Positions 1 through 10,736 of a stretch of 64,000 nt of DNA are shown in pieces (positions within the stretch are counted from its first letter, which is position 1; each line of letters begins with the position of its first letter). The DNA is from Bacillus pumilus (GTDB taxonomy: Bacteria > Bacillota > Bacilli > Bacillales > Bacillaceae): the NCBI RefSeq assembly GCF_009937765.1, contig NZ_CP047089.1:2478272-2542271 (forward strand), in the 5' to 3' direction. The notes under the pieces were generated by a model. It was given only the letters and a program-made list of their open reading frames with translations. It made no database searches and had not been told where the DNA came from. Position numbers and translations under genes: made by a program.

Positions 1-68
1 AATTTGACATTCATGAGCACCAGCGCGCAGGACTGACAAAGAATGCGAGGGCTTGTCTACACGCTGAA

Positions 69-98
69 ACAGCAGCTCATTGAAGCTGCTGTTTTTTT
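69..98 (+). terminator. Intrinsic terminator of the gene left of the window
   Basis: A 9-bp perfect stem (69-77 with 84-92) with a 6-nt loop is followed by a run of seven T. It probably ends the transcript entering from the left; in B. subtilis the gene before yebC is the purine permease pbuG, but no pbuG coding sequence can be recognised in the first 60 bases. Confidence 0.8.
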
Positions 99-130
99 GT
101 TTTGCCTTATTTTCTTGCCAATTTAAAACC

Positions 131-263
131 TCTGCTATCCTTTATCCGTCTATTCGTATGAACGTCAAGGAATCTTGACGGAACAGAGAGACTCCGCTAC
201 TTTAAGAGGAGTCATCCGGATAGGTCATTCGTATGAACCTGTCAGGATTGTGCTGGATAGGAG
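131..263 (+). promoter_or_regulatory. Structured 5' leader of yebC, possible cis-regulatory RNA
   Basis: The leader holds a perfect 6-bp hairpin (164-179, loop GAAT), a second hairpin with arms GACTCC/GGAGTC (190-213), and two copies of ATTCGTATGAAC (152-163 and 227-238). The element CTATCC (135-140) can pair with GGATAG at 218-223 or with GGATAG at 255-260, and the latter overlaps the yebC Shine-Dalgarno. That is the geometry of a translational switch. I do not recognise a known riboswitch class; the function is inference only. Confidence 0.35.
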
Positions 264-273
264 TTGATATGAG

Positions 274-1074
274 ATGTTAGAAAAAGATGAAGAGCAAAGT
301 ACATCAGACTTAAAAATTGAAGAGCCATCAATAGATCAAGAAACGAGGCAATCCCGCCTTAGCAGAAGCGCCGCAAAACGTGGAAGAACGTCGAAAGCAA
401 AAGCGGCATCGGATGATGAGCGTTCTACCATTCAACGTATGCTGCAAGGTGTAGGAGGCGCGTTTAAGCGCTATAGCTCATATGGACTTGCGATGTTAAA
501 ATCACCGAGCCAGGCCATCAATCAAGCGGAAACATTACGGATGAAGTATGCTTGGATCTCGATTGTGTTATTCAGCGTGTTTTTTGCTTTAGGCAACTAT
601 GTTCAATTAAAGGCGTCAAAGACTCGTTTATTAGGCTTTGGCATTCATTACTCTTTTGGTGACGCCTTTTTGAGGGTAGCGATCTTTACACTCATTCTGC
701 TCACACTGATGATGCTCACCGTCTGGTTACTCGGAAAGTACATGCTAAAAGGAAACATATCACTGAAAGAAGTGATCATGAAGTTTGGTGCCGCACTTGT
801 TCCGGTTTTGGTTTTATCGATCCTTTGGCTTGTATTCGCCATGCTGAATATTCCATATGTGACGGTCATTTTATCTGTGATGATGTTCTTTGGTCTCCAG
901 TTGATTGCGGTCGTATTGTTTCGCTCGATTCAATCGGATCATAAAACGGCACGTGGTGATTTAATGTATACCGGCTGGGTCTTTTTATTGGTGGAGCTTG
1001 TCATCATTGCACTGCTCTGGGCCATTGTCGGAGAGTATTTGATTCCTTCACTTGTGCCCGTTCGATTTGGATGA
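274..1074 (+). CDS. yebC: YebC-type Yip1-like integral membrane protein
   Basis: The product has 266 residues. The first ~90 residues are charged and low-complexity, rich in K, R, S and E, and are probably cytosolic. About five hydrophobic segments follow (roughly 92-112, 130-150, 166-188, 194-215, 232-262). The membrane part resembles the Yip1 domain family and matches the position of yebC upstream of yebE-yebG-purE in B. subtilis. The ATG at 274 has a GGAG about 10 bases upstream, inside the structured leader. The cellular role is unknown. An inverted-repeat terminator follows directly. Confidence 0.75.
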   Translation: MLEKDEEQSTSDLKIEEPSIDQETRQSRLSRSAAKRGRTSKAKAASDDERSTIQRMLQGVGGAFKRYSSYGLAMLKSPSQAINQAETLRMKYAWISIVLFSVFFALGNYVQLKASKTRLLGFGIHYSFGDAFLRVAIFTLILLTLMMLTVWLLGKYMLKGNISLKEVIMKFGAALVPVLVLSILWLVFAMLNIPYVTVILSVMMFFGLQLIAVVLFRSIQSDHKTARGDLMYTGWVFLLVELVIIALLWAIVGEYLIPSLVPVRFG

Positions 1075-1084
1075 TACACACACT

Positions 1085-1116
1085 GAAAACCTCCTTTTTT
1101 GAAAAAGGAGGTTTTC
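1085..1116. terminator. Terminator between yebC and yebE
   Basis: GAAAACCTCC and GGAGGTTTTC form a perfect 10-bp stem around an A/T-rich loop. The flanks hold T and A tracts, so the hairpin could stop transcription on either strand. It separates yebC from yebE-yebG. Confidence 0.7.
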
Positions 1117-1280
1117 ATGTTGAGAAGAGGAAAAAACGGGTAAACTCTTGGTAATAAAGACCACCGTTCTTGTCGAAAGATATATGTGTTTTTCTTGCGC
1201 AAATTTGATTGTATCAAGGTATGTTCTCTAGTAGAATATGGGGTGCTTTATTTGATTTTTTAGTGCAGGGGGTTCGAATC

Positions 1281-1835
1281 GTGCTTCAACAACTTTTATC
1301 CAATGCGTTCACCATGGTTTTGATCATTTTAGTGATTAATATTGTCTATGTCTCTTTTTCCACCATGCGTTTGATTTTAACAATGAAAGGCAGACGGTAC
1401 GCAGCAGCTTTTGCTGGTACGATTGAGATGCTGATTTATGTGATTGGATTAAGTATCGTACTTGATAACTTAGATCAAATCCAAAATGTTATTGCTTATG
1501 CGCTAGGTTATGGGATGGGGATCATTGTCGGGATGAAAATTGAAGAGAAGCTGGCTCTTGGCTACACAACTGTTAACGTGATCACAAAAGAATTAGATGT
1601 CGATCTCCCAAGACAATTGAGAGAAAAAGGATATGGTGTCACTAGCTGGGTAGCAGGCGGTCTTGAAGGAGACCGGACAGCATTGCAAATTTTAACACCG
1701 AGAAAATATGAACTGCAATTATATGAAACGATTAAAACGCTGGATTCAAAGGCATTTATCATTTCATATGAGCCCAAATCGATTCACGGCGGCTTCTGGG
1801 TGAAGGCTGTGAAGAAAAGGAGAATTAAAGAATGA
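1281..1835 (+). CDS. yebE: UPF0316 membrane protein YebE (DUF2179/DUF5698 type)
   Basis: A 184-residue protein with two or three N-terminal membrane segments (about 8-30, 43-58, 65-85) and a soluble C-terminal part containing KEL and [23 protein letters not shown] blocks typical of UPF0316. I start it at GTG 1281, preceded by GGGGG, because this gives the 184-residue length and the [14 protein letters not shown] beginning of the B. subtilis protein. The open frame extends upstream to TTG 1209, but that extension is not family-like. The function is unknown. It overlaps yebG by 4 bp, so the two are translationally coupled. Confidence 0.85.
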   Translation: MLQQLLSNAFTMVLIILVINIVYVSFSTMRLILTMKGRRYAAAFAGTIEMLIYVIGLSIVLDNLDQIQNVIAYALGYGMGIIVGMKIEEKLALGYTTVNVITKELDVDLPRQLREKGYGVTSWVAGGLEGDRTALQILTPRKYELQLYETIKTLDSKAFIISYEPKSIHGGFWVKAVKKRRIKE

Positions 1836-2032
1836 CCGCAAAACCAAAGAAGAAGAAATTCTATGTGGAAGACAACATGACGATCGATCAAGTGTTGTCC
1901 CAGATGGCAGCGGAAGGCTACTCGCCTGTCCGACGAATGGAGGAGCCCATTTTTCAGGAAAAGAAGGAAAATGGGTCGATTCAGATCATTCCGATTGGGA
2001 AAAAAATCGTATTTGAAGGAAAAATAGTCTAA
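1832..2032 (+). CDS. yebG: YebG, small NETI-motif protein
   Basis: A 66-residue basic protein that begins with a run of lysines ([12 protein letters not shown]) and contains [12 protein letters not shown], as in the NETI-motif family. It overlaps the end of yebE in an ATGA arrangement. Its stop codon lies inside the first PurBox of the purine operon, so the gene ends exactly where purine control begins. There are no membrane segments. The function is unknown. Confidence 0.8.
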   Translation: MTAKPKKKKFYVEDNMTIDQVLSQMAAEGYSPVRRMEEPIFQEKKENGSIQIIPIGKKIVFEGKIV

Positions 2033-2075
2033 ATCCGAACATTAAAACGACGACTTCATAGATTGTTCGATAAAT
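2031..2075. promoter_or_regulatory. Paired PurBox operator for PurR
   Basis: AAATCCGAACATT (2031-2043) is followed by the inverted copy GATTGTTCGATAAAT (2061-2075), separated by 17 bases. Both match the B. subtilis PurBox core CGAAC. Two inverted boxes just upstream of the -35 element is the arrangement by which PurR represses purE transcription, with PRPP as the inducing signal in B. subtilis. The first box overlaps the yebG stop codon. Confidence 0.85.
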
Positions 2076-2078
2076 CCG

Positions 2079-2107
2079 TTGACATCATGAACATCCGTTG
2101 TTAAGAT
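2079..2107 (+). promoter_or_regulatory. Sigma-A promoter of the purE operon
   Basis: TTGACA (2079-2084), a 17-base spacer and TAAGAT (2102-2107) give a near-consensus vegetative promoter. The downstream PurBox ends a few bases before the -35 element. Transcription would begin at about 2114, a few bases before the riboswitch. Confidence 0.85.
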
Positions 2108-2123
2108 AAACATGAAATCAAAA

Positions 2124-2205
2124 CACGAACCTCATATAATCTTGGGAATATGGCCCATAAGTTTCTACCCAGTTACCGTAAATGACTGGACTATGCAGGA
2201 TAGTG
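2124..2205 (+). ncRNA. Guanine-type purine riboswitch aptamer
   Basis: The signature elements occur in order: CTCATATAATC, the P2 arm with TATGG, GTTTCTACC, the P3 arm with CCGTAAATG, then GACTATG and a closing strand. P1 pairs 2124-2137 with 2192-2205 with small bulges. The specificity base in GACTATG is C, as in guanine/hypoxanthine aptamers; adenine aptamers have U there. It lies in the leader of purE, as in B. subtilis, and would end transcription when guanine or hypoxanthine is plentiful. Confidence 0.95.
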
Positions 2206-2249
2206 AACAAAACTGACATGGCAATTCAAAAGCGAACAGCGCTTACCAT

Positions 2250-2299
2250 GGCCCGGTTTGTGTTGCTTCCTAACAATGCAATGCAAATCGGGCCTTTTT
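2250..2299 (+). terminator. Riboswitch-controlled terminator upstream of purE
   Basis: GGCCCGGTTTG (2250-2260) pairs with CAAATCGGGCC-type sequence ending at 2294, and TTTTT follows. It is the expression platform of the riboswitch, about 85 bases upstream of the purE start. Confidence 0.9.
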
Positions 2300-2382
2300 G
2301 TTCGGCGTTTGACAAGCTACTTAGGTTTGGGAAGCGTGTCAAACGATACAAAATCGAATATCAGCTTAAAGGTGGGGACAAA

Positions 2383-2871
2383 ATGAAGCCGCTTGTAGGT
2401 GTCATCATGGGAAGTACATCTGATTGGGAAACAATGAAAAATGCGTGCGATATCTTAGAGGAATTAGACATTCCGTATGAAAAACAGGTCGTATCCGCAC
2501 ACCGGACACCTGACTTGATGTTTGAATATGCGACAGAAGCAAGAGGTAAAGGACTAAAAGTCATCATTGCCGGTGCTGGAGGCGCAGCACATTTACCGGG
2601 GATGGTCGCAGCAAAAACGACACTGCCGGTCATTGGTGTGCCCGTACAATCAAAAGCACTAAATGGACTAGATTCCTTATTATCCATCGTTCAAATGCCA
2701 GGCGGTGTACCCGTTGCGACAGTAGCGATTGGTAAAGCCGGTGCAACAAATGCAGGTCTTCTAGCCGCACAAATGATTTCAGCATTTGATGAAACAATCG
2801 CTGCTCGCCTTGAGAAAAGAAGAGAGCAAACAAAACAGACTGTACTAGAAAGCAGTGATCAGCTTGGCTAA
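2383..2871 (+). CDS. purE: PurE, N5-carboxyaminoimidazole ribonucleotide mutase
   Basis: A 162-residue class I PurE that moves the carboxylate of N5-CAIR to C4, giving CAIR. The substrate loop [10 protein letters not shown] is at residues 9-18, SAHRTPD at about 42-48, and the glycine-rich [11 protein letters not shown] at about 67-77. I start at ATG 2383, preceded by AAAGGTGGGG; the open frame extends back through the riboswitch terminator, which cannot be coding. It is the first gene of the purine operon, overlaps purK, and supplies its partner step. Confidence 0.97.
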   Translation: MKPLVGVIMGSTSDWETMKNACDILEELDIPYEKQVVSAHRTPDLMFEYATEARGKGLKVIIAGAGGAAHLPGMVAAKTTLPVIGVPVQSKALNGLDSLLSIVQMPGGVPVATVAIGKAGATNAGLLAAQMISAFDETIAARLEKRREQTKQTVLESSDQLG

Positions 2872-4006
2872 GCAGACCATTTTTCCAAACGCAACCATCG
2901 GTATTATCGGCGGAGGCCAGCTTGGTAGATACATGGCCGTCAGCGCAAAGCAAATGGGGTACCGGGCAGCTGTCTTAGACCCGGTCACACAATCTCCTTG
3001 TGGACAGGTTGCTGATACAGAAATCACAGCGGCATATAGTGACCTGGATGGAATCAGGCAGCTCGCAGAAATCAGCGATGTCGTGACCTATGAATTTGAA
3101 AATATTGATTACGATGCACTCAATCAATTGAAGGAAGAAGCCAATTTACCGCAAGGAAGTGAACTTCTTCTTTTAACTCAAAATCGAGAAACAGAGAAAA
3201 AAGGGATTGTAGACGCAGGCTGTGAAGTCGCGCCTTACCGCATCATTCATGATGAAAAAGAGCTGGAAGACGCAGTGGACGTGCTCGGTTTGCCAGCCGT
3301 GCTGAAAACTTGCAGAGGCGGCTACGATGGAAAAGGACAGTACGTCATCAAAGAAAAAGGACAGCTTCAGGAAGCAGCTGCACTGCTCACACATGGAACT
3401 TGTATTTTAGAAAGCTGGGTTCCATTTCAAATGGAGCTTTCGGTGATCGTCACTCGTTCTATTCATGGGGAGATCGCGGTATTCCCAGTCGCTGAGAACA
3501 TTCATAAGCACAACATTTTGTTCCAGAGCATTGTGCCTGCAAGAGTAGATGAAAGCATTCAGGAGAAGGCAAAAGTGCTGGCAACGACACTGGCTGAGAA
3601 GCTGGGGCTAGTGGGCACACTTGCTGTAGAACTGTTCCTGACAAACGATGGAGAACTGCTCGTCAATGAACTGGCGCCTCGCCCGCATAATTCTGGTCAT
3701 TATACGCTCGATTTATGTGAGACGAGTCAGTTTGAACAGCACGTTCGCGCAATATGCGGTTTACCGCTTGGCGGCACAGCCCTTTTATCAGAGGGTATGA
3801 TGGTGAACTTATTAGGCGATGAAGTAGACATCCCAATAGAGCATCCCGAGCTTCTCAAAGAAGCGAAGCTTTATCTATATGGAAAGCATGAAGTAAAAGA
3901 AGGCCGCAAAATGGGGCATATGACCTTTATGAAACAGCTCGATGATGAATGGATGACAAACATCACAAAGATATGGACTGAAAGAGATGGAGGAAACGGG
4001 AAATGA
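2864..4006 (+). CDS. purK: PurK, N5-CAIR synthetase (ATP-grasp)
   Basis: A 380-residue ATP-grasp enzyme that carboxylates AIR with ATP and bicarbonate to N5-CAIR, the substrate of PurE. It shows [14 protein letters not shown] near the N-terminus, the ATP-binding [10 protein letters not shown] block at about 149-158, and [14 protein letters not shown] near 270. TTG 2864 fits the B. subtilis length and has AGAAAG upstream; GTG 2855 is the alternative but sits too close to that site. The start overlaps the end of purE; the stop overlaps purB by 4 bp. Confidence 0.95.
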   Translation: MAKQTIFPNATIGIIGGGQLGRYMAVSAKQMGYRAAVLDPVTQSPCGQVADTEITAAYSDLDGIRQLAEISDVVTYEFENIDYDALNQLKEEANLPQGSELLLLTQNRETEKKGIVDAGCEVAPYRIIHDEKELEDAVDVLGLPAVLKTCRGGYDGKGQYVIKEKGQLQEAAALLTHGTCILESWVPFQMELSVIVTRSIHGEIAVFPVAENIHKHNILFQSIVPARVDESIQEKAKVLATTLAEKLGLVGTLAVELFLTNDGELLVNELAPRPHNSGHYTLDLCETSQFEQHVRAICGLPLGGTALLSEGMMVNLLGDEVDIPIEHPELLKEAKLYLYGKHEVKEGRKMGHMTFMKQLDDEWMTNITKIWTERDGGNGK

Positions 4007-5298
4007 TCGAACGTTACGCACGACCAGAAATGTCAGCAATCTGGACAGAGGAAAACAAATTTAATGCATGGCTTGAAGTAGAAATTCTCGCTTGTGAAGC
4101 TTGGGCAGAGCTTGGTGTCATTCCGAAAGAAGACGTTGTGACTATGCGTAAGAATGCAAGCTTTGATATTGATCGTATTCTAGAGATTGAACAAGACACG
4201 CGCCATGACGTGGTTGCCTTTACGCGTGCTGTATCTGAATCTCTAGGAGAAGAAAGAAAGTGGGTTCATTACGGGTTAACATCTACAGACGTAGTGGATA
4301 CGGCGCTTTCATATCTATTAAAACAGGCGAACGATATCTTGCTCAAGGACATTGAGAGATTTGTTGACATCCTAAAAGAAAAAGCGAAAGAGCATAAATA
4401 CACGGTCATGATGGGACGTACACATGGTGTACACGCTGAACCGACAACATTTGGTCTGAAGCTTGGTCTTTGGTACGAAGAAATGAAGCGTAACCTAGAA
4501 CGTTTTAAACAAGCAAAAGCCGGCATCGAATTTGGCAAAATTTCTGGGGCTGTTGGCACATATGCGAACATCGACCCGTTTGTTGAGCAATATGTATGTG
4601 AGAAGCTTGGCATCAAAGCTGCACCAATCTCCACCCAAACCTTGCAGCGTGATCGTCATGCAGACTACATGGCAACTCTTGCACTCGTCGCAACAAGCAT
4701 TGAGAAATTTGCTGTTGAAATTCGTGGTCTTCAAAAGAGTGAAACACGTGAAGTAGAAGAGTTCTTTGCAAAAGGACAAAAAGGATCATCAGCAATGCCG
4801 CATAAACGGAATCCAATCGGCTCTGAAAATATGACGGGAATTGCCCGTGTGATCCGTGGATATATGCTGACAGCTTATGAAAATGTACCACTTTGGCATG
4901 AGCGTGATATTTCACATTCGTCTGCTGAACGCATCATTTTACCAGATGCAACGATTGCACTGAACTACATGCTAAACCGTTTCTCAAACATTGTGAAAAA
5001 CTTGACGGTCTTCCCTGAGAACATGAAACGCAACATGGACCGCACACTTGGCTTGATTTACTCACAGCGCGTTCTTCTTGCATTAATCGATACAGGCATG
5101 GCACGTGAAGAGGCATATGATACGGTTCAGCCAAAAGCAATGGAAGCGTGGGAGAAGCAAGTGCCATTCCGTTCATTAGTAGAAGCGGAGGAAAAAATCA
5201 CATCACGCTTAACACCTGAACAAATCGCTGACTGCTTCGATTACAATTATCACTTGAAAAATGTCGATATGATTTTCGAACGTCTAGGTCTTGCGTAA
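4003..5298 (+). CDS. purB: PurB, adenylosuccinate lyase
   Basis: A 431-residue member of the fumarase/aspartase superfamily. It acts twice in purine synthesis: SAICAR to AICAR plus fumarate, and adenylosuccinate to AMP plus fumarate. The superfamily signature [16 protein letters not shown] lies at about 261-276; [14 protein letters not shown] is at about 138-151 and TSTDVVDTA at about 90. It overlaps purK (ATGA) and is followed by a 72-bp gap with a strong hairpin. Confidence 0.97.
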   Translation: MIERYARPEMSAIWTEENKFNAWLEVEILACEAWAELGVIPKEDVVTMRKNASFDIDRILEIEQDTRHDVVAFTRAVSESLGEERKWVHYGLTSTDVVDTALSYLLKQANDILLKDIERFVDILKEKAKEHKYTVMMGRTHGVHAEPTTFGLKLGLWYEEMKRNLERFKQAKAGIEFGKISGAVGTYANIDPFVEQYVCEKLGIKAAPISTQTLQRDRHADYMATLALVATSIEKFAVEIRGLQKSETREVEEFFAKGQKGSSAMPHKRNPIGSENMTGIARVIRGYMLTAYENVPLWHERDISHSSAERIILPDATIALNYMLNRFSNIVKNLTVFPENMKRNMDRTLGLIYSQRVLLALIDTGMAREEAYDTVQPKAMEAWEKQVPFRSLVEAEEKITSRLTPEQIADCFDYNYHLKNVDMIFERLGLA

Positions 5299-5304
5299 GA
5301 AAAG

Positions 5305-5327
5305 GGTCACCTGCTCGCCAGGTGACC
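5305..5327 (+). other. Intercistronic hairpin between purB and purC
   Basis: GGTCACCTG and CAGGTGACC form a perfect 9-bp stem with the loop CTCGC. No T run follows, so it is not a standard intrinsic terminator inside the operon. It could be an mRNA processing or stabilising element, or an attenuation site. Confidence 0.6.
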
Positions 5328-5370
5328 AATCCTGAAAATTGCCAACATTCAAATTAGGAGGCCAACCTGA

Positions 5371-6093
5371 ATGACTGTGAAACAAGAACTTCTCTACGAA
5401 GGCAAAGCGAAAAAAATCTATCAGACCGATGACGAGCATATTTTATATGTCGAATATAAAGACTCAGCGACAGCATTTAACGGCGAAAAGAAAGCTGAAA
5501 TCGAAGGCAAGGGCAGACTGAATAACGAAATTTCAAGCTTAATCTTTCAAATGCTGCATGAGAAAGGGATCAACAATCACTTTGTGAAACGCCTTTCTGA
5601 AACAGAACAGCTCATTCAAAAGGTGCAGATCGTACCGCTTGAAGTGGTTGTGCGAAATGTGGTAGCAGGCAGTATGTCAAAGCGCCTAGGCATTCCAGAG
5701 GGAACAAAGCTGGATACACCATTGATCGAGTTTTACTACAAAGATGATGCACTCGGCGATCCGCTCATTACAGAAGATCATATTCGCATTTTAGATGCAG
5801 CGACGCCAGAGCAGGTCGAGGAAATGAAACAGATTACAAGACAAGTAAATGAAGAGTTAAAGCAAATCTTCTCAGACTGCCATGTGAATTTAATTGATTT
5901 CAAGCTTGAATTCGGAATAGATCACGAGAATCGTATTTTGCTAGCTGATGAGATTTCACCTGATACGTGTAGGCTTTGGGACAAAGAGACAAACGAAAAG
6001 CTTGATAAAGACGTGTTCAGACGAAACCTGGGCGGCTTAACAAATGCATACGAAGAAATTTTCAAAAGACTTGGAGGCCATAAACATGTATAA
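5371..6093 (+). CDS. purC: PurC, SAICAR synthetase
   Basis: A 240-residue protein, against about 241 in B. subtilis. It joins aspartate to CAIR with ATP to give SAICAR. The N-terminal [11 protein letters not shown] block, the [10 protein letters not shown] block (about 92-101) and [12 protein letters not shown] (about 190-201) are family hallmarks. AGGAGG sits 7 bases upstream of ATG 5371. The end overlaps purS by 8 bp. Confidence 0.97.
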   Translation: MTVKQELLYEGKAKKIYQTDDEHILYVEYKDSATAFNGEKKAEIEGKGRLNNEISSLIFQMLHEKGINNHFVKRLSETEQLIQKVQIVPLEVVVRNVVAGSMSKRLGIPEGTKLDTPLIEFYYKDDALGDPLITEDHIRILDAATPEQVEEMKQITRQVNEELKQIFSDCHVNLIDFKLEFGIDHENRILLADEISPDTCRLWDKETNEKLDKDVFRRNLGGLTNAYEEIFKRLGGHKHV

Positions 6094-6340
6094 AGTGAAA
6101 ATTTTTGTCAGCTTAAAAGAGAGCGTTCTTGATCCACAAGGAAGTGCCGTGCAGCACGCCTTGCACAGCATGTCTTATCAGGAAGTAAAGGATGTCCGTA
6201 TCGGGAAATACATGGAGCTTGTCATTGAAAAATCAGATCGTGATTTAGACACAGTCGTCAAAGAAATGTGTGAAAAATTACTGGCCAACACGGTGATTGA
6301 AGATTACCGCTATGAGGTGGAGGAGGTTGTCGCACAGTGA
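6086..6340 (+). CDS. purS: PurS, FGAM synthase small subunit
   Basis: An 84-residue protein, the same length as B. subtilis PurS. It forms the PurS-PurQ-PurL complex and bridges ammonia transfer from the glutaminase PurQ to the synthase PurL. I start at ATG 6086, preceded by GGAGG; the open frame starting at 6044 lies wholly inside purC and is not used. Its stop overlaps purQ by 4 bp. Confidence 0.95.
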   Translation: MYKVKIFVSLKESVLDPQGSAVQHALHSMSYQEVKDVRIGKYMELVIEKSDRDLDTVVKEMCEKLLANTVIEDYRYEVEEVVAQ

Positions 6341-7020
6341 AGTTTGCAGTGATCGTCTTGCCTGGCTCTAACTGTGATATCGATATGTACCATGCGATTC
6401 AAGATGAGTTAGGTGAACAAGTTGAATATGTATGGCACGACGAAACGAGTCTTGATGGTTTTGACGGTGTACTCGTACCAGGCGGTTTCTCTTATGGGGA
6501 TTACTTAAGATGCGGTGCGATTGCTCGCTTTTCAAACATCATGCCGGCGGTGAAAAAAGCAGCTGCGGAAGGAAAACCTGTTCTTGGTGTTTGTAACGGG
6601 TTCCAAATTCTTCAGGAGCTTGGCATTCTTCCAGGTGCAATGAGACGAAATAAAGACTTAAAATTTATCTGTCGTCCAGTTGAACTCATTGTAGAGAACA
6701 ACGAAACGCAATTTACAAGCGGCTATCAAAAAGGCGAATCCATTTCGGTTCCTGTAGCGCACGGTGAAGGCAACTTCTACTGTGATGAAGACACTTTAGC
6801 AAAGCTTATTGAAAATAACCAAATCGCTTTCACTTACGGAGACGATATTAACGGTAGTGTCAATCGAATTGCAGGTATTACGAATGAAGAGGGCAATGTA
6901 CTCGGCATGATGCCGCACCCTGAGCGCGCGGTGGATTCATTACTAGGCAGCGCAGACGGACTTAAATTGTTTCAATCTATCGTGAAAAATTGGAGGGACA
7001 CTCATGTCACTACTGCTTGA
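6337..7020 (+). CDS. purQ: PurQ, FGAM synthase glutaminase subunit
   Basis: A 227-residue class I glutamine amidotransferase that releases ammonia from glutamine for PurL. The nucleophile elbow [11 protein letters not shown] places the catalytic cysteine at residue 86, and [10 protein letters not shown] near 190 carries the catalytic His/Glu. GTG 6337 overlaps the end of purS; the 3' end overlaps purL by 17 bp. Confidence 0.97.
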   Translation: MKFAVIVLPGSNCDIDMYHAIQDELGEQVEYVWHDETSLDGFDGVLVPGGFSYGDYLRCGAIARFSNIMPAVKKAAAEGKPVLGVCNGFQILQELGILPGAMRRNKDLKFICRPVELIVENNETQFTSGYQKGESISVPVAHGEGNFYCDEDTLAKLIENNQIAFTYGDDINGSVNRIAGITNEEGNVLGMMPHPERAVDSLLGSADGLKLFQSIVKNWRDTHVTTA

Positions 7021-9235
7021 ACCAAGTCACAAGCAAATTAAAGAAGAGAAATTGTATCAGCAAATGGGATTGAGTGATGAAGAATTCGCTTTAATCGAAT
7101 CCATTATTGGCAGGCTGCCAAACTACACAGAGACAGGTATTTTTTCTGTCATGTGGTCAGAGCATTGCAGTTATAAAAACTCAAAGCCTGTTTTAAGCAA
7201 ATTCCCGACAAAAGGAGAGCATGTTCTTCAAGGTCCTGGGGAAGGCGCTGGAATCGTTGATATTGGAGACAACCAAGCGGTTGTATTTAAAATCGAATCA
7301 CATAACCATCCATCTGCGATTGAACCGTATCAAGGAGCAGCTACTGGTGTCGGCGGAATTATCCGTGATGTATTCTCCATGGGTGCGCGTCCAATTGCTG
7401 TACTAAACTCTCTTCGTTTTGGTGAACTGACTTCACCGCGCGTGAAGTACTTGTTTGAAGAAGTAGTGGCAGGGATCGCAGGCTATGGAAACTGTATCGG
7501 AATTCCTACAGTCGGCGGAGAAGTTCATTTTGATCAAAGCTATGAAGGCAATCCGCTCGTGAATGCGATGTGTGTTGGATTAATCAACCATGAGGACATC
7601 AAAAAAGGGCAGGCAAAAGGTGTCGGCAACACGGTCATGTACGTTGGTGCTAAAACGGGACGTGACGGTATCCACGGTGCAACATTTGCATCTGAAGAAT
7701 TTTCTGATGAATCAGAAGAAAAACGTTCAGCAGTTCAAGTCGGCGATCCATTTATGGAAAAACTTTTGCTTGAAGCGTGCCTTGAAGTCATCAAAAACGA
7801 TGCGCTCGTTGGGATTCAAGATATGGGAGCGGCTGGCTTAACAAGCTCAAGTGCGGAAATGGCGAGTAAAGCAGGTTCAGGTATTGAGATGAATCTAGAC
7901 CTCATTCCGCAGCGTGAAACAGGTATGTCTGCATACGAAATGATGCTATCTGAATCACAAGAGAGAATGCTTCTAGTCATTGAAAAAGGCCGTGAGCAAG
8001 AAATCATTGATATTTTCGAAAAATACGATCTTGAAGCAGTATCAGTCGGTCATGTAACAGACGATAAAATGCTTCGTTTACTTCATCAAGGTGAAGTGGT
8101 ATGTGAGCTTCCTGTTGACGCTCTTGCAGAAGAAGCACCGGTTTATCACAAGCCGTCAAGTGAGCCTGCATACTATCGTGAGTTTTTAGAAACGAAAGTG
8201 GAAGCTCCAGCGATTACAGATGCTGCACAGACATTAAAGCAGCTCCTTCAGCAGCCAACGATTGCGAGTAAAGAATGGGTCTATGATCAGTATGACTACA
8301 TGGTTCGGACAAATACCGTCGTTGCACCGGGCTCTGATGCGGGCGTTTTAAGAATCCGTGGAACGAAAAAAGCCCTAGCGATGACAACAGATTGTAACGC
8401 ACGTTATCTTTACCTTGATCCAGAGGTCGGCGGGAAAATCGCCGTCGCAGAAGCAGCACGTAACATTGTCTGCTCAGGCGCTCGTCCACTTGCAGTGACA
8501 GATAACCTAAACTTCGGTAACCCAGAGAAACCAGAAATTTTCTGGCAAATTGAAAAGTCTGCTGACGGGATTAGCGAAGCATGCCGCACGCTAAGCACAC
8601 CAGTTATCGGTGGAAACGTCTCTTTATATAACGAATCAAATGGAACAGCGATTTACCCAACACCAGTCATTGGAATGGTTGGTTTGGTTGAAGATACTGC
8701 TCATATTACGACGCAATCGTTCCAGCAAGCTGGCGATGTGATTTTCGTCATTGGTGAGACGAAGGAAGAATTTGCAGGCAGTGAGCTTCAAAAGATGACA
8801 GAAGGCCGTATTTACGGAAAAGCACCAGAAATTGATTTGGACGTAGAGCTGGCGCGTCAAGAAGCTCTGCTCGCTGCGATTCAAAACGGTCTCGTTCAAT
8901 CCGCACACGATGTGTCTGAAGGCGGACTTGGTGTAGCACTTGCTGAAAGTACATTTGGAACTGACGGGCTTGGCGCAGATATCCAAATCGATTTAGACAG
9001 CGAAGCTTCATTATTCAGTGAGACACAGTCACGTTTTGTTGTCACAGTGAAACCGGAGCACCGCGAAGCGTTTGCTGCGGCTGTCAAAGATGCGAAAGAA
9101 GTCGGTACGGTGACAAATGATGGTGTGTTTACTGTCAAAAATCAAGAAGGACAACAATGGATTCATGCAGCGGTCAACGAGCTTGAACGTGCATGGAAAG
9201 GAGCGATCCCATGCTTGCTGAAATCAGAGGCTTAA
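7004..9235 (+). CDS. purL: PurL, FGAM synthase large subunit
   Basis: A 743-residue small-type PurL without a fused glutaminase domain, which is why separate PurS and PurQ are present. It converts FGAR, ATP and ammonia to [14 protein letters not shown] near residue 47 and the two AIRS-type repeats (N-terminal half to about 380, second half to the end) are visible, including [10 protein letters not shown] near 537. GGAGG lies 9 bases upstream of ATG 7004. Confidence 0.97.
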   Translation: MSLLLEPSHKQIKEEKLYQQMGLSDEEFALIESIIGRLPNYTETGIFSVMWSEHCSYKNSKPVLSKFPTKGEHVLQGPGEGAGIVDIGDNQAVVFKIESHNHPSAIEPYQGAATGVGGIIRDVFSMGARPIAVLNSLRFGELTSPRVKYLFEEVVAGIAGYGNCIGIPTVGGEVHFDQSYEGNPLVNAMCVGLINHEDIKKGQAKGVGNTVMYVGAKTGRDGIHGATFASEEFSDESEEKRSAVQVGDPFMEKLLLEACLEVIKNDALVGIQDMGAAGLTSSSAEMASKAGSGIEMNLDLIPQRETGMSAYEMMLSESQERMLLVIEKGREQEIIDIFEKYDLEAVSVGHVTDDKMLRLLHQGEVVCELPVDALAEEAPVYHKPSSEPAYYREFLETKVEAPAITDAAQTLKQLLQQPTIASKEWVYDQYDYMVRTNTVVAPGSDAGVLRIRGTKKALAMTTDCNARYLYLDPEVGGKIAVAEAARNIVCSGARPLAVTDNLNFGNPEKPEIFWQIEKSADGISEACRTLSTPVIGGNVSLYNESNGTAIYPTPVIGMVGLVEDTAHITTQSFQQAGDVIFVIGETKEEFAGSELQKMTEGRIYGKAPEIDLDVELARQEALLAAIQNGLVQSAHDVSEGGLGVALAESTFGTDGLGADIQIDLDSEASLFSETQSRFVVTVKPEHREAFAAAVKDAKEVGTVTNDGVFTVKNQEGQQWIHAAVNELERAWKGAIPCLLKSEA

Positions 9236-10641
9236 ATGAAGAGTGTGGTGTCTTTGGGGTTTGGGGACACGAAGAAGCCCCACAAATCACATATTACGGA
9301 TTGCATAGCCTTCAGCACCGAGGACAAGAAGGTGCGGGCATCATTGCAACAGATGGTGAGAACCTGACGTCACACAAAGGCCTTGGACTGATTACGGAAG
9401 TCTTTCAAAACGGTGAGCTAAAGGATTTGAAAGGAAAAGGTGCGATTGGACACGTTAGGTATGCGACAGCAGGCGGAGGCGGCTTTGAAAATGTGCAGCC
9501 CCTCTTCTTCCGTTCGCAAAACAATGGCAGCCTTGCCCTTGCTCATAATGGAAACTTAGTGAATGCAACACAGTTAAAGCAGCAGTTAGAAAACCAAGGG
9601 AGTATTTTCCAGACCTCTTCTGATACCGAAGTGCTCGCTCATTTAATTAAGCGCAGCGGGCATATGGAATTAAAAGAGCAGATCAAAAATGCACTGTCTA
9701 TGCTTAAGGGAGCCTATGCTTTCTTAATCATGACGGAGACAGAAATGATCGTGGCGCTTGATCCGAACGGCTTACGTCCGCTTTCACTTGGTATGCTTGG
9801 GGATGCTTATGTTGTCGCTTCTGAAACATGTGCATTTGATGTCGTCGGTGCCACGTATTTACGTGATGTGGAGCCTGGCGAAATGCTGATCATTAATGAT
9901 GAAGGCCTCAAATCTGAGCGCTTCTCGATGAACATTAACCGCAGCATGTGCAGCATGGAATACATTTATTTCTCAAGACCTGACAGTAATATTAACGGTA
10001 TCAATGTGCATAGTGCGAGAAAGAGTCTTGGCAAAAAACTTGCTGAAGAAGCGCATGTCGAAGCAGATGTTGTGACAGGTGTACCAGATTCCAGTATATC
10101 TGCAGCGATTGGATATGCCGAAGCAACAGGTATTCCGTATGAGCTTGGTTTGATTAAAAACCGTTATGTCGGCCGGACGTTTATCCAGCCGTCTCAAGCA
10201 TTACGCGAGCAGGGCGTACGGATGAAGCTGTCTGCTGTACGCGGTGTAGTCGAAGGAAAGCGTGTTGTGATGGTGGATGATTCCATCGTACGCGGTACAA
10301 CGAGCCGCAGAATTGTCACGATGCTCAGAGAAGCGGGTGCGACGGAAGTCCACGTACGCATTAGTTCACCGCCAATCGCACATCCATGTTTTTATGGAAT
10401 TGATACATCCACACACGAAGAGCTGATTGCTTCTTCTCATTCAGTGGAAGAGATTAGACAGGAAATCGGTGCAGACTCCATTGCATTTTTATCTGTAGAC
10501 GGTTTAATGGACGGGATTGGCAGGAAGTATGATGATCCGCAGCGCGGTCAGTGTTTAGCATGCTTTACTGGAAAATACCCAACTGAAATATATGAAGATA
10601 CGGTTCTTCCGCATGTGAAGGAAACGGTCTTGACGAAATAA
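9211..10641 (+). CDS. purF: PurF, glutamine PRPP amidotransferase
   Basis: A 476-residue enzyme that makes phosphoribosylamine from PRPP and glutamine, the committed step. The N-terminal 11 residues are the propeptide and Cys12 becomes the N-terminal nucleophile. The PRPP loop [15 protein letters not shown] is near 350. CLACF near the C-terminus, with other cysteines, matches the 4Fe-4S ligands of the Bacillus enzyme. ATG 9211, after AAAGGAG, reproduces the known start; an upstream ATG at 9193 would add six residues ahead of the propeptide. It overlaps purL by 25 bp. Confidence 0.96.
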   Translation: MLAEIRGLNEECGVFGVWGHEEAPQITYYGLHSLQHRGQEGAGIIATDGENLTSHKGLGLITEVFQNGELKDLKGKGAIGHVRYATAGGGGFENVQPLFFRSQNNGSLALAHNGNLVNATQLKQQLENQGSIFQTSSDTEVLAHLIKRSGHMELKEQIKNALSMLKGAYAFLIMTETEMIVALDPNGLRPLSLGMLGDAYVVASETCAFDVVGATYLRDVEPGEMLIINDEGLKSERFSMNINRSMCSMEYIYFSRPDSNINGINVHSARKSLGKKLAEEAHVEADVVTGVPDSSISAAIGYAEATGIPYELGLIKNRYVGRTFIQPSQALREQGVRMKLSAVRGVVEGKRVVMVDDSIVRGTTSRRIVTMLREAGATEVHVRISSPPIAHPCFYGIDTSTHEELIASSHSVEEIRQEIGADSIAFLSVDGLMDGIGRKYDDPQRGQCLACFTGKYPTEIYEDTVLPHVKETVLTK

Positions 10642-10736
10642 TCGAATAAAGGAGCAGCAGTCAAGATGAGTTGATATGCTGCTCTTTCATTCTGCCGAAA
10701 ATACATGGAAATCAGCAGCTAAAAGGAGTGAATGGG

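Noticed and set aside
1209..1280. In-frame upstream extension of yebE from TTG 1209
   Set aside because: Length and N-terminal sequence of the family support GTG 1281.
2182..2382. In-frame upstream extension of purE
   Set aside because: It runs through the riboswitch 3' strand and terminator; ATG 2383 has a good ribosome site and gives the family length.
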